The notes: generated by a model from the letters alone, not told the origin. A stretch of 64,000 nt of DNA from Lepeophtheirus salmonis (GCF_016086655.4 NC_052131.2:9965940-10029939), one strand, 5' to 3'. Shown: positions 26,426 to 37,870, counted from the stretch's first letter. Numbers and translations are program-made.

Positions 26426-27297
26426 TCAGTCAAAAAAGTTGATTCTACTTGCGTCAAAAGGTGTGTTCCTTTTCGGAACAATAGCTTTTATTTTCTTTGG
26501 AGTACCATATCGTCTTTGAATCTGCTTAATATCATTATTACTTAATTGAATATTATCATTCCAACCATTATAAACCGGAGCCATGACAGCAGTCTTATCT
26601 CTGGAATGTGTTAAACCCAAACTATGACCAATTTCATGTACAGCTATTTGATATAATTGTTTGTAGGGACGAAATGTACGTTTGGGTTTTTTTTAGCTGC
26701 CAAGTCTCAGCATCATCAAAGTGAATATTGCCTCCAGATCCAGGGAAAAAAGCATGAGCCAAAACTCCACTTGCTCCATCAAAACTGTATCCATCCCCAT
26801 GGTTTCCTCTAAAAAAGTCTATTTGAATATCGGCTTTTCTATATGATGATGATTCTGCAAAAGAAATCCCAGAAACCTCACTCCATTTGTTGAAGGCCTC
26901 TCTTATTTGAAGATGAACCCCTTCCTTCTCTAATTGAAGCTCCTCTGCATAGCTACCTATGGCATAGGTCAAAAAATTTCTATTCCACTTGTTCTTAGAT
27001 GCACGTAGTCGAAAGCGAACATTTGAAGAGTCCTCTTCGTCTGTCTCAAAGTCAGGGGAGGCCACAACGGGGTTGTTGCATTAGGTGAATCGTGTTTTCA
27101 TCCAAAGTACCTGTTTTATCTAATCCATGAAATTCTTGGAAACGAATTAAAGCCGGTTGAATACCATCTCGCACTCTAAAAGAACTTTCAACATAGCCAT
27201 ACTTTAGTAAATATTCAATGGACGAATCGTCTGTGAATGGACGGGAGTCGATACAGACAATGAAGAGAGAGAAAATAAAATAACAAAGAGTCGACAT
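26426..27297 (-). CDS. Matrix metalloproteinase, short (no hemopexin), two frameshifts
   Basis: A secreted zinc endopeptidase of the matrixin family. Ignoring two one-base frame breaks, it would be about 289 residues. The ATG at 27297 opens a hydrophobic signal peptide (residues 1-18). A peptidoglycan-binding-like propeptide domain (about 24-72) is followed by the cysteine switch PRCGLP (Cys78), which keeps the zymogen inactive. The catalytic domain has the structural zinc site (HGDGYSFDGASGVLAHAF, then HFDDAETW), the catalytic zinc site HEIGHSLGLTH and the Met-turn VMAP. It stops about 50 residues later, so the hemopexin domain is absent, as in matrilysins. There are no introns. The frame shifts at CCCC in the cysteine-switch codons (about 27053) and at a run of eight A residues (about 26693-26700). 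Removing one base from each run restores the frame. Both sites are homopolymers, so sequencing error is as likely as a true pseudogene. The single-exon structure could also mean a retrocopy. Confidence 0.85.
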
Positions 27298-27299
27298 CT

Positions 27300-28505
27300 T
27301 ATATTTGGACTAGGTATATATTGTCTTATCGATTCACTTTGACCGAATCCAAACGAAGGAGTTGAAATATTAAGTATCTTTTGGACTCTAACATGCCTTT
27401 TTATAATCTTTCAAATGCATTATTACTTCATTAACTGTTGTTGAGTGAGAATTGCGTACGCCCATCATGAACATATACTTATAAAAAAAGCGTACAAGTC
27501 ATGGAAATCCCAGATCAATTGTTTTACAACAACCAAACTTGAAGTAACGGAAATGTTTAATAGTTATTATACACCTATTTAAATCATTTTATTTCCTTCA
27601 TCTTAAGAACAAAATATGACCTATATCAATTAACTGTGGCTTGTATAAATTGATATAACATTTTTGTTAAATATCTGGAAATTCCATATTTCTTAGAAAA
27701 AGTTAAACCAATAGAAGGACTCTTTTATAGTATTAAAAAACAAAATACCTTGTACGTACATATAAATAAAATGTTTTCCTCATGCAGTATGGAAATATGT
27801 TTCTTCAGTTACATAATATACTGGTATATTTATGTATAGGAACAAAAAAGAAAATTAATGAGGACTATTTTGTTTCCTAATATTTCCAAGTATTTAGTAC
27901 AAAATTTGTCAAAGCCATTCAAACATGGGGGAATTCATAATTTTGATATATGTATTTCGAAAATTATATATATGTATTTGAATTATAATTAAGTAGCATA
28001 ATAAAACAGGAAATATTAAACCATAATATTACGTAATTATTAATTAGCAATATGAAAGAATATTCCAATTTTACCAAAATGCAACAAGCGCACTAATTCT
28101 AATCTACGGAACATATTAGAACTACATATGTCACGAAACTTTTCACAAAGCGGTTTTCTTGACTAATTTTTGTACAACTCTTAAATAACAGACAATTTAC
28201 TTTATGTATAATACCATAATAATTTATTGGTGCCATATTTACTCTTCAGAATCATTTGATGTCTTCAATGCAATGTTTGATAATTACGAAGTACTTTCTT
28301 TAGCATGCATGATCCATTCTCTAGTCGATTACAATTGTAATGCTGTATCAGTCTTTATTTATTCGATCCAATCCATTCCAGTCTTGGAACCGGTCTTATC
28401 AGTCATTAAGACTAGTGTTGTTCGGTCCTTAAAGAAGATAAAATCGATTGAGGGTGTTTTTCATCTTTTTAATTATTCTGTTATATAATAAAATAAATTA
28501 TATAA
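27300..28505. other. AT-rich intergenic stretch upstream of the metalloproteinase
   Basis: The minus-strand upstream region has a TATATA word at about 27315-27320. It is too close to the ATG (about 18 bases) to be a classical TATA box for this start, so the promoter is not identified. No other gene seen. Confidence 0.45.
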
Positions 28506-28509
28506 CTAA

Positions 28510-29310
28510 GTAACAATATAATATGGTCTTATTATACACCTAGTTGCCTTTTTGATTTAACTGAGCCATCAAAACTATTCTAAGTTTAGGCGTCGAATAT
28601 GACTCCTTTATTACAGCATAATGTGGGAGGTAAAAAAAAAGATTTTTATTCATCAATTTATCTTAAGGAGCTTTCTTCACGAAACAAAGATCAATTGACT
28701 TTTTCATAACATTACGATATTCTTCAAACAATTTCCTATTTTTTTCTAAATCTAGACTCTAACAAATTATATATTTTTGAAGCTTTTATCTCGAATCGTC
28801 AATTAAATCTATGTTTTCTTTCAAAGGTAAGGGAGCCTCTATTCTTCCGTCCACGAGCCTTTTTACTAGTTTCTCAAAAAAATATTCAGCTCGTTATTCA
28901 TTAATGGATAATAAATCCATTTCCCAGAAAATGCTTAAATTAGGATCATCGTTTCCCTTTTGTTATGTGAGACAGAAATAATCTTTTACATTTATTACTT
29001 AGAAAATTGACACCAATAACCCAGCCCAGCCACGTATTTCTACTGTATTATTATGACCCCCCCAAATCTTGCGGGCTATACACCAAAAATAAAGACTTCA
29101 TATCAGCCCCGATCAATATATGCAATTTTCTAGGTCAATCGATATTATCGGCTAGATATTATCGGCTAGATATAAGTTTCTTAAATGTTGACAGTCTATT
29201 ACCATCCTTGGTAATCTCATGTAATAATCAGACAACTTGTTTATTTTGTATGCAGAAAATTGAATTTCATACCTGTACTTGTCCAAAACTATGAGTTCAT
29301 GTCAATAATA
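28510..29310 (-). pseudogene. BEL/Pao linker and start of reverse transcriptase
   Basis: Pieces in order are HLRNLYLADNI, LIGADMKSLFLVYSPQDLGG (before about 29040), then FWEMDLLSINE, LVKRLVDGRIEAPLPLKENI, KNRKLFEEYRNVMKKSID, and PHYAVIKESYSTPKLRIV. This is the standard run from the end of the protease region through the 'fW..E' and 'GRY.V.LP' motifs to RT block 1. The catalytic YxDD block lies beyond the break. A short tandem duplication of 'tatcggctagatat' occurs at about 29148-29175. Confidence 0.7.
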
Positions 29311-29329
29311 TTTATTACTTCGACCAGTC

Positions 29330-29893
29330 ATGTTGTCTACACCACTTATAGATAAGAAAAAGTTCTTGAGCTTTGATGACACTGAATGAAATTAGACTTA
29401 CTTTGGAACCTTCATCAAATATAACACGAACCCCAAGTTTAGACCTCTTATGTAATGCAATAGTTTGAGCTGTCATTAACATAGCTTACACTTTTTCATC
29501 AGAACAGTGTCCAACATTTTAACTATTTTCAAGATGAACAAACTGCCTTGACTTTAAATTCAAACTTTTTCTCTTTTGCACATCACCATATAACAAATAA
29601 TGATACTTCCCATTACACTTGGAAAACCTTCCATGTGATTTAAATTAATTCTGTGAGTATGTCAAACTAAGGCAATTGAACCAAACACTTTCTTCATATG
29701 TTTACCGTTTGCGTTTATCTATTGACTTTTCTTTAAAAGCCTTCCACGTACCTAACCAATGTGAATTACTTGGACAGTGTTGAAAAACAGTAACCTGTGA
29801 CACTTCTCTTGACCTAACATACTTGAAATCACCTTCCATTTTTGTATTTTTAGGTTCAGCGACCATCACTGAGATCATTACTTGACGTAACAA
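29330..29893 (-). pseudogene. BEL/Pao CCHC-knuckle and protease-like (DUF1758) segment
   Basis: At 29893-29702 the frame reads EVSQVTVFQHCPSNSHWLGT and then KAFKEKSIDKRKR, the 'C..C...H....C' approach to the zinc knuckle. The next frame reads VWFNCLSLTYSQN, a stop, FKSHGRFSKCNGKYHYLLYG, the decayed knuckles. Further on, TAQTIALHKRSKLGVRVIFD with EGSKVSLISFSVIK is the retroviral-type aspartic protease. The usual active-site 'D.GS' is seen as DEGS. Several stops intervene. Confidence 0.7.
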
Positions 29894-30001
29894 TTCTCTA
29901 ATAACAACCTACTTCTCAGAGTTATTTTTTTTTTTAAAATTGTCTCATTTGTTTCTTAAAGACACGGATACTTTATTTTTCAAAATAGGCAGAATAAATT
30001 T

Positions 30002-30592
30002 TCATGTATTTTTATATTCAATACAAATATCGTTGCCCTTTAGAGAAGTTTGTATGAGCAAGATGTCGTCTTGAAATTTTTGTAGATCTTTAAACTTATT
30101 CTTGACACTTGACATGTTAATGAGTTGATGTATAAGCTTTGAAATCAATAGACGATCTATACTATAGAAATCTATGAGTACATTCAATGCTTCATCATAT
30201 TTGTCATTGGAGATGGAAAGACCTGAAATTCGTAGCAACGCCGAGCCCTTTTATGTGAAACTTAGATATACCGAAGAAATGACTTGATCGCCAATTATAC
30301 TGTGAAATATATCGAACCAGGTTAAAAATTCTGCCACCTGACCATCAAATAAGGGAAGAGTCAACTTTGGTACGGGAGGCAACCTTTTATCCGAACCACA
30401 GTTCCCTAAGTTAGGGGCACAAACAACAGTGCCAACCGTAATCCTAAGTTTCATTATATCGTTAAGACTACAAATCTCATCATTTTGTTCTTTCTGCTTA
30501 TCCTCAGCTTCTTCACTTAACTTCTCTCTTTTCACTGATCTAAGTCTCCTACTCAATTTTGAAAAACTCCCTTTTAACTTCATCATGAGCAT
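30002..30592 (-). pseudogene. BEL/Pao gag-like (DUF1759) segment
   Basis: The first frame (30592-30251) has a basic, heptad-like N-terminus (LKGSFSKLSRRLRSVKREKL) and the diagnostic VPKLTLPLFDGQVAEFLTWF, then FHSIIGD. After a frame break, the next piece (30238-30002) reads LRISGLSISNDKYDEALNVL, then LISKLIHQLINM and KDLQKFQDDILLIQTSL. This matches the DUF1759 stretch in which 'Y..AL..L...YG....I' is usual. In BEL/Pao elements this segment is part of the capsid precursor. Confidence 0.75.
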
Positions 30593-30749
30593 TCAAAATA
30601 ACTACATATTTCTTTACAGTTATTTCGGAAAACAATTGTTCAAAATACTCTTTGATATTTTTTCTTCAATAAGGACTCTGATTCTTGAAGGTCTTAAAGA
30701 TCCAAATTACCTGACTCAAGGCTCCCCTCTAAGTCATGCTTAATAATGA

Positions 30750-31500
30750 AAATCCCTAATTTCATGGTATATTACCTCAGACCATTTAGGCATTTTTATA
30801 TGTTAAATTAACTTGAACAGAACACTAATATACATAGATATGTACGACAAACACCAAATAACGATCCGTAAAAGAAATTCGAAGGTATTTAATCCAACTA
30901 TTAAACTCAAATTTAGGAAAACTAATATATGTATAATATAATTTAAATGGAAATATAAAAGGTTACGTTGACAACTTTGATGACTTGAATTGTTCCGTAC
31001 AGTTTCTAAAGTATTTTAATAAGATGGCCGTTACTAGGATCGATGCCCACATTAACTTCAAAGATATCCGGCTCTAAGAACTAAATGTTGGAGCACATTC
31101 GCCTGCTCTATTTCCCTTCTTTCTCGTTTGGGCAGAACGTTTATAAATTAATAATATATCGACTGTAATATTTTCTTTAGATAAATTATATTAGTGAAGA
31201 GAACACCTTTTTAATGTTATTCCAATCACAACAACCCAGTGCTGCCATATATATATATATAACCCACCCTATAAAACACTCACTCGTTTATGAGCGAACA
31301 GAGAAAGATGGACAAATAATCGAGTTTTAAAAATTGGTCGGTTGAACCCAGTTGGTATTTTAACGGATACATTACGTTATAGAGTTTACGAAAGCAAAAA
31401 TACATCATGCATTAAAAAAAATATAAATTGCAAAGAGATATAGTAGGATAATGAAACATACATTATTTGAAGGAGACCTTCCTTTTTACGTCATACAACT
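30750..31500. other. AT-rich intergenic stretch
   Basis: No gene seen. A TA microsatellite lies at about 31243-31260, just upstream of the Tc1-like fragment. Confidence 0.45.
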
Positions 31501-31524
31501 TTTTGTAAATACAGTCGGTTTAGT

Positions 31525-31800
31525 GATGTCGAAGAAACGTAGAGTAATTAATTTGTTCCACGAGGCAGTTTTTCGGGTGAGGTGGTCAAGATTGTGCAAG
31601 TAAACAGGTCCACTGTTTTGAGAATGAGGAAGGCGTTATAGCTGACGGTAGCTATGAATTGAAAATTGGAGGTGGACCAAATTATAAATCTATCGGAAGT
31701 GTTCATAAGTTCCATGGGAAACACTATTGAGGCAAATCTCAAATCTCGATGTGCAAGCTCGCAAAAATCACAAAGTTAGTGAAAGGACGATCATGAATCC
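31525..31800 (+). pseudogene. Tc1-like transposase N-terminal fragment
   Basis: The ATG at 31525 begins MSKKRRVINLFHEAVF. After a frame change the reading is GEVVKIVQVNRSTVLRMRKA, then a stop, then GGPNYKSIGSVHKF and ISMCKLAKITKLVKGRS. This is the paired-like double helix-turn-helix DNA-binding domain of Tc1-like transposases, from the 'V.RSTV.R' recognition helix to the 'SMRKLAK...VS' helix. The catalytic domain is absent after about 31800. It is a dead fragment. Whether it shares a family with the relics at 14.9 or 17.0 kb cannot be told, since those lack this part. Confidence 0.65.
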
Positions 31801-31809
31801 ACGCATAAG

Positions 31810-32975
31810 AGATTTTGAGTATTTTACCTCCTTTGTTTATATTCTTCTTCTCTTCTGTTTCACTCCTCTTTTTAAATTTAATTATCCAAGGTAATTTATT
31901 TTGCATTATTTTTTAAAGCAATAACTAGTTATTAATAACTCGTAGAATGTTCTAGAGAAAAACTAAATATATTAAAATGAAGATAAATAAGGAATTTTTG
32001 TGGAAGAAGGAGCCAAGAAGCGGAAAAATAAACATGTCTTCTTAAAAAATGGGATTTCCTAAAACCCATTTAAAGTAACGTAGGATTGAACTCAACCATT
32101 AAAAACTTAAATAAAGTTTTCCGCTTTAATTTATATTTTTTTCGCCCTCACTAGAAACGTTTTAGTACAAAGTATTTGACACTAGTCATTTATTGTTATC
32201 CAAAAACGAAACAACATCACAAAGTCCAGGGGTGTCCGTAGGGAGGTGAGTTGGTGGGGCTGTAAATCAAGGAATTTTCGTTTTGAATTATCATATTTTT
32301 TTCAAAACGACCGATTTTTTTTAATCTTCTTTAAACGGAATCGTCCATTTTGGAAGATTAAGAATCGACTCAATACTGCCAATACCTATGGATTTATATA
32401 GATAATATGGCTTATTTGAGCTCATTGACTCATTTTTGGAGACAAAATTCCTGTTAAAAATCAATAAAATAACTAGACTAGACAACGCCGTTGAGACCAA
32501 TTAAAAAAAAAAAAAGGAAGATAATTGTGGAAAGTCCATAGAAGGATTATAAGTAAAAGTTTGAAGGTTTGTACAGGAAATGTACTTGAACGTAATTATT
32601 TAAAAATAACTATATTTTTAAGTGTCCATATATTTGAATTGTATCATGAGTCGTTCAAAAAGTATGTAAGAGTAGCCATTGATTTGAGCGGTTTACTCTG
32701 AGACCATTAAGTAATTTATTATTTCTTTTTTTCCATGTTTGTAAAAAAAGATTGTTTAAAATAGAACTAAAGTCAAGTCCATAATTTCTGAGTCCAGTTT
32801 GAGTCATCAGTATCCATCCCCGATCCATTTGAAAGACACAACTCTGGACTCGAACACTGACTTTAAATAACTTTTAATTCTTAGGGCTATACCATTTTAT
32901 CTCATGCTGATCTAAAATAATAAAAAATACCAATTGCCAGTGTTGCAAATATTTTTTTTTATCATTGAGGCAGTT
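31810..32975. other. AT-rich intergenic stretch
   Basis: No gene seen. About 32770-32880 is rich in AAGTC, GAGTC and GACTC words. About 32225-32270 has a short GT/GGGG-rich patch that faintly resembles 61345-61390. Confidence 0.45.
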
Positions 32976-32980
32976 GAAAC

Positions 32981-33090
32981 TAGATCAGAGGCTAGCTTTA
33001 AATATCCAAGAATGGAGGGGCGTCAAACTCCCTAATATGAGCCAACCAGAAATAAATTAAGCATGGAGAAGAATACACTTTTTAAAATTT
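32981..33090. repeat. Left copy of a 110-bp direct repeat
   Basis: Nearly identical to 33420-33529, with only a few substitutions and a small indel near 'catggagaagaa'/'catggtggag'. The pair flanks about 330 bp of AT-rich DNA without coding capacity. Direct terminal repeats of this size around a short interior are the layout of a TRIM (miniature LTR) element, but a simple segmental duplication is equally possible. Confidence 0.7.
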
Positions 33091-33419
33091 AAAGTTATTG
33101 TCAAATTATGATTGATAAATTTAAGTATTTATACCTATCCGTAATTATTAAAAAGTTAAGCATTAAAAAGTGTAAAGAATATTGTTCTTTGTTTATTAAA
33201 CTCCTTTACATAAAATAAATAATCGGAATCGCTTAGAAAGATGGTATCTGAATCGGAACCGATATTGCCTAAAATTTTTGTATCAGACTATCCCTAAAGT
33301 TAGAATATCTACATTAATTAATAATAATAATTATACAACAATTCCAACGAAAATAAATAAAAATATGAACACTTTATTCAATAAAAAATGACAGTTAAAA
33401 AACTAAACGATTTCGTTTT

Positions 33420-33529
33420 TAGATCAGAGGGTAGCTTTAAATATCTAAGAATGGAGGGGCGTCAAACTCCCTAATATGAGCCAACCAGAAATAAATTAAG
33501 CATGGTGGAGAATAAACTTTTTAAAATTT
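33420..33529. repeat. Right copy of a 110-bp direct repeat
   Basis: Shares 'gaatggaggggcgtcaaact' and flanking blocks with 32981-33090 in the same orientation. The copies are so similar that the duplication must be recent compared with the transposon relics in this window. Confidence 0.7.
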
Positions 33530-33534
33530 TATCT

Positions 33535-35015
33535 AAATTCTAACTAAAACAAATATTTTATTTTTTGACTAAATAAAGACAAGACTAAATGTGAGGAAGA
33601 AAAAAAAACATAGTTAATGGAATAAAACTTGTATGAGACTGTCCGTTCCACGGACACATAGGGGGGGGGGTGCATTTGGAGTGAAAATACTGGTGGTGTA
33701 TAGTCCATTTTTTGTCTATAGAATCATTCAAAGATTCAAATAAATAATGTTTTTTTTTGTGTGGTGGCCTCCTAGATTTGATAGAACAATGTTTAAGTTC
33801 GTAAGAATTACTCCTAAATAGGTATTGTGTATTAAAGCAATACTCCCACAATTACACCTGCTTTGAAGAAAACCCAACAAGTTGCAAAGATACCAATTGC
33901 TAAAGTTCGGTAAATCAAATAATCAGTAACAGTCAACAATCAACAGATTTATACGTAACAATTCTCAAAGTATGTAGCTAAACAAAATGTATGCTTAATA
34001 ATTTATTTTATTTTTTTGTTGATGTTTTTTGTCTAATCACTAATAAATTTTTTATTTTAATAACTTTTGTAAATTAAACACTGCGCAACCCCATATCAAG
34101 TAACTAACTTAATCCTAGCTTATCTAAAGTGAAAATTGGTTAATACATGCACCAACTACAAAAAAATTTTAAAATTACTTTACCTCCTAATAAATTAGTA
34201 TCCTACGTAATATCCAATGCTTCAATAGAATGTTTATAGAGGCAAAGGTACTTCAAAATATTAGTTATACAATGTCGCTATTTGGCTTTATTGAACAGAT
34301 TAAATTCTCATAAGTGTTCATTTGAATTGCAGGAATAAGTATTCATCTGAATGGGCTTCGAGCAAACTAATAAAAAAAATTTATACCGCCAGATCACGCG
34401 GAATACTTGGGCCTTGTTCATATAATTTGAAGAAAGAAAAACTACGGTGAATGACATTTACATAAGCAGTAATTACTAATACTACTCAACAGCAAAAATG
34501 TCAGACAATAAAAACAGTAGAATTTATCTGCTCATTCCAAATATGGTCTTAGTTTTACTTTCAGGGCCTTGAAAGAAAGGCAATATATTTTCTTTCTTTT
34601 TTTTTGTCTATTTTTAAGATTCAAAGTTTTTTTAACTGTTTGTTGTTGGAAATATGGATAAATGATAATAATATTTGTCAAGGCCTAATGCTGAACGATT
34701 CTAAAACAATTTAAAAATAGTATTTATTATCTTTTAAACTTGATTTATCTTTCTTTAAAGTTGAAAACGGTTTTTTATTTTTCAGAGGCTCATAGCTCCA
34801 AAAAGAATAAAGCCAGAAAGTCTACAAATATCTCATTTAATAGTTAAAAGTATGAACTATAATTTAATAAAGCCTCCATTCAGAAGACCTTCTATATTTT
34901 GTAATATTTCAAGAATACAGCTTATTTTTGAATTTATCAAAATCAATTTATTTAATTATTAAAGGACCATATAGGAAGAAAAGAAGATTAGAAAGGGCTA
35001 TTAATTAGCTATAAA
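33535..35015. other. AT-rich intergenic stretch
   Basis: No gene recognised. There is a run of ten G residues at 33661-33670. Another run of ten lies at 35039-35048, inside the end of the next frame. Confidence 0.45.
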
Positions 35016-35021
35016 AAAAGG

Positions 35022-35318
35022 CTAGGAAAAAGAGGGAAGGGGGGGGGGTTCAAATATTTTGTTGCATAAATTGAAATAATTAATTAAAGATAGGGGTTCG
35101 TTACGATTTGTCATCTTCAATTCAGATGAATTTTCCCAAATTGCCATCGGAATCAAATCAAGAATCTGGACTACTACTAATCCTCCAAAATCATCATTTC
35201 TATCATATGATTGGAGACGCTCATTCAAAAGTAATTTTCTCCCATGAGTCCTACCACCTCGTTTTACGAGTTCTCGCTTGAGTTTCATTATAGTCCAACC
35301 AGAATAATTTTGATACAT
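35022..35318 (-). CDS. SAP-domain fragment, probably from a transposon-like protein
   Basis: Residues 6-40 fit a SAP DNA-binding motif: GWTIMKLKRELVKRGGRTHG, then RKLLLNERLQSYDRND, with the usual two helices ('LK.EL..R' and 'L..RL..YD') and the Gly between them. It starts MYQNYSGW at an ATG (35318-35316). After the SAP motif comes a segment of unknown kind, ending in a proline-rich stretch encoded by a run of ten G residues (35039-35048), so the last residues are probably out of the original frame. SAP motifs occur at the start of many repeated transposon-associated proteins in invertebrates, and the setting here suggests the same. A first exon of a host gene is an alternative. Confidence 0.5.
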   Translation of the reverse strand: MYQNYSGWTIMKLKRELVKRGGRTHGRKLLLNERLQSYDRNDDFGGLVVVQILDLIPMAIWENSSELKMTNRNEPLSLINYFNLCNKIFEPPPLPSFS

Positions 35319-35329
35319 AATATATCAAA

Positions 35330-37735
35330 TTATGGATAATTTATGTATTATTTCTAATGGTAATACTTATTTAAGAGATTACTATTTACTTCTCATTTAG
35401 GTTTAATAGTAGAGTTGCTCATTTATGGCGGTGTTTTTGAAAAAAGTAAAAAATGAATATTTCTAGATGTATCGTTCCTAAAATACTACAGATACGACTG
35501 GAGAGCAAGAGACCGGCGAAAGAGTTTTCAATAATGACTACTTTATTAGGGGTACAGGCATAATACACTATTGAAATATGTTAATGAGGGACTAAAAGGT
35601 AAACTAGGTACATACTCATAGAATAATAAAAGATCAATACAGATAAGAATTATAGATAAAAGGTACATCAATGATTCAAAAGATTCCCTACGTCAACTTA
35701 ATAAAAGTAATTAAAAATAAGAATGACACATAGCACTTCACACGTGATTATTCACAAGATCTTTATCAAATTTTAATTAAATTTAAGTATTAAAAGGTTC
35801 AATTATTCTCAAAAAACAATTAATTTTTACTTTAAATTGTCATTTGCATCTAAATAAACAATGATGCTGTGCATTTTATCGATAAGGATATTAATTATAT
35901 ATCTATTTTCTGTATCGTAAAATTATTGAAACTATGTTTCTTAACTAAAAATTTATTTTTAGAGTTCCTTTTTTCGAAACATGTGCTTAATACATAAAAT
36001 ATTCAAAATCAGTATTTTATTCTTGCACTTAAAAATCATATTATTACGAAGAGCATTAAAATAAATGTTCATGCTTCAGGAATATTTTATCTATGGTACT
36101 GAAACGTTGCAGAGCCTGTTTTTATACCTAGAAACAACTTTTATAAGTAAGAGCTATTAAGAAATTAAATGAAATGTATTACAATTCTTCTGTATAGCAA
36201 TGATTAATAAAATAATATTTACACTTTCTTGATGAAGTATATTATATTATATTTATAAAATGTCTATGCCACATATTCAAAGGATCGAACTCAAAAAGTT
36301 TGAGAACCACTGCTGGGAGGGACTCAATTTTGTGAGGGAAATATATAACTTATTTAATATATGTTTCTCTCATATGTGGTGTGTCAAAATAAAAACAATC
36401 TTGAACAAAAATCAAGAAAAGAAAAAACATTCAAATTCATGTTTGGTTTTTTTTCATTCATTCATCGAACCGAATATTTCATAGACATATTTGAGTCAAT
36501 TATATACTTTTGAATAAGATTTTTCTTAAGATACTTAAGAATTTTAGCTATAGTTTAGAACCTTTATTTGATTTGAGGTATTTATATTGGACTCGATAAG
36601 GTCTTTCAAATAAAATCTATAAACTTATGCTTCAACGTTATTATCCTTCAAAATTTCTTCTAGGGCATAAATATGACTTATGTAATACTTAGTAACTAAT
36701 TTGACATTCAACAATTTACTCCTATAAAAACAAATAGAAATTTCCAACTTCAAAAAACATCCGTAATTTGAGAGTTTATTATTATTTTCTTACTTCTGTT
36801 TGTTTTTGGTTGATATACGAATATAAATGGTTATTTTTTTTTTTTTCGTACACACAAATGTTCTAACTCTATTAATTAAATTGAAGAGTACGGATCCAAT
36901 TACTCAACAAAAAAAACTAATGAAGATAAAAACAAATTCATAGTTTATTAACATTTATATATAAACAAATTGATTACTTTCATTCATAACAAGGTATAAC
37001 TGATGAAAATATTTAGAATAAGTATGATTTTAAATTTATTTAAGCAAATATGTTGATAAATTTGTAAGAATCATCGCAACTATTGCTTATGCAAGGCAAA
37101 AGTTTTAAAATAAAGTGGTAAATTGCACCTTTTAGTTTTAGTTTGTTTATTTTTATTGTCTTATTACTATACGAGTGTAAGAAATTTAATTTGGATGTGA
37201 GTAGATAATTAATTTATTAATTTAAATACAGGTATAAAATATAAATATTATTTTTTGATATAATCCATGTTTCTTTTCAAAAAATTGTTCCAATGATTTT
37301 CCCTTTTGTTTTGATGCCTTCTATATAAATATATAATGAATGGACTATCGTTTAGAAACACTGATTTGCATTTATAAATATCTCAAATCCGTGTCGTGTT
37401 GAAAGAATCATGGATATCTATCTTGTACAACGTTTTGTAGAGCAAGATCCTCACGTATAATAATAAAATAATTGAGACTCTTTGGGGACAAATATAAATC
37501 ATTTTAAATGCATTTTTTTGTACTCTATTGAAACAAAAGTGGCTTAATATTTGATTTTCTATATAATTATCGAATATGGCCGTCATCAGCTACCACTTTT
37601 GGGTTATGTTATTTTAAGTATTAATAAAACATATAATACAGGTACGCCTTAGTAATATCAAAAATCATAATCAACATAAAAACAATTTTAAACAAAGATT
37701 AAGTTAAAGAAAAAATTGCAATGTATTTTTTTACT
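35330..37735. other. AT-rich intergenic stretch
   Basis: No gene seen. It contains a hAT-like terminus at about 36290-36313 ('ctcaaaaagtttgagaacc' type) without a partner end, and copy 2 of the dispersed repeat (36387-36690). Confidence 0.45.
36387..36690 (+). repeat. Copy 2 of an old dispersed repeat
   Basis: Shares ordered words with 811-1060, starting at AAAACAATCTTGAACAAAAA. It ends near 'ctagggcataaatatg'. Class unknown. Confidence 0.35.
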
Positions 37736-37740
37736 TCATA

Positions 37741-37870
37741 TACCACTTTTGGACTAGGTGATCATATCGTGTAGGCGCTTCTGGACTCAAGAATAGTATC
37801 CTGGGATACTCTAGTAGCCTTGATGACATCAGGGAAGGGGAGTCCGCAATGAAGCTACCTTAATCCTCTT
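37741..37870 (-). pseudogene. Possible Tc1-like transposase N-terminal fragment
   Basis: On the minus strand one frame reads CGLPFPDVIKATRVSQDTIL and then ESRSAYTI before a stop. This resembles the recognition-helix region of a Tc1-like transposase ('DV.KAT.VS..T'). The patch is less AT-rich than its surroundings. It is too short to classify further. Confidence 0.4.

Larger units (their letters stand above)
28510..30745 (-). mobile_element. Decayed BEL/Pao LTR retrotransposon (gag to start of RT)
   Basis: Read on the minus strand from 30745 downward, this gives the fixed domain order of a BEL/Pao polyprotein. First comes a charged, coiled-coil-like N-terminus, then a gag-like DUF1759 segment (30592 to about 30002). 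Next are a CCHC-knuckle and aspartic-protease-like (DUF1758) segment (about 29893-29340), a linker, and the beginning of the reverse transcriptase (PHYAVIKESYSTPKLRIV near 28600-28550). The remainder of the RT, RNase H and integrase are missing, and no long terminal repeats were found. Many stops and frame changes interrupt it. These elements copy through RNA and encode a capsid, protease, RT and integrase in a virus-like particle. This copy is non-functional. Confidence 0.8.

Noticed and set aside
26426..27297. Programmed ribosomal frameshifting in the metalloproteinase
   Set aside because: Two shifts in the same direction in one short gene, with no known precedent in this family. A homopolymer error or mutation is simpler.
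30429..30743. A 104-codon plus-strand frame
   Set aside because: It is antisense to the BEL/Pao gag-like segment, which has convincing family motifs.
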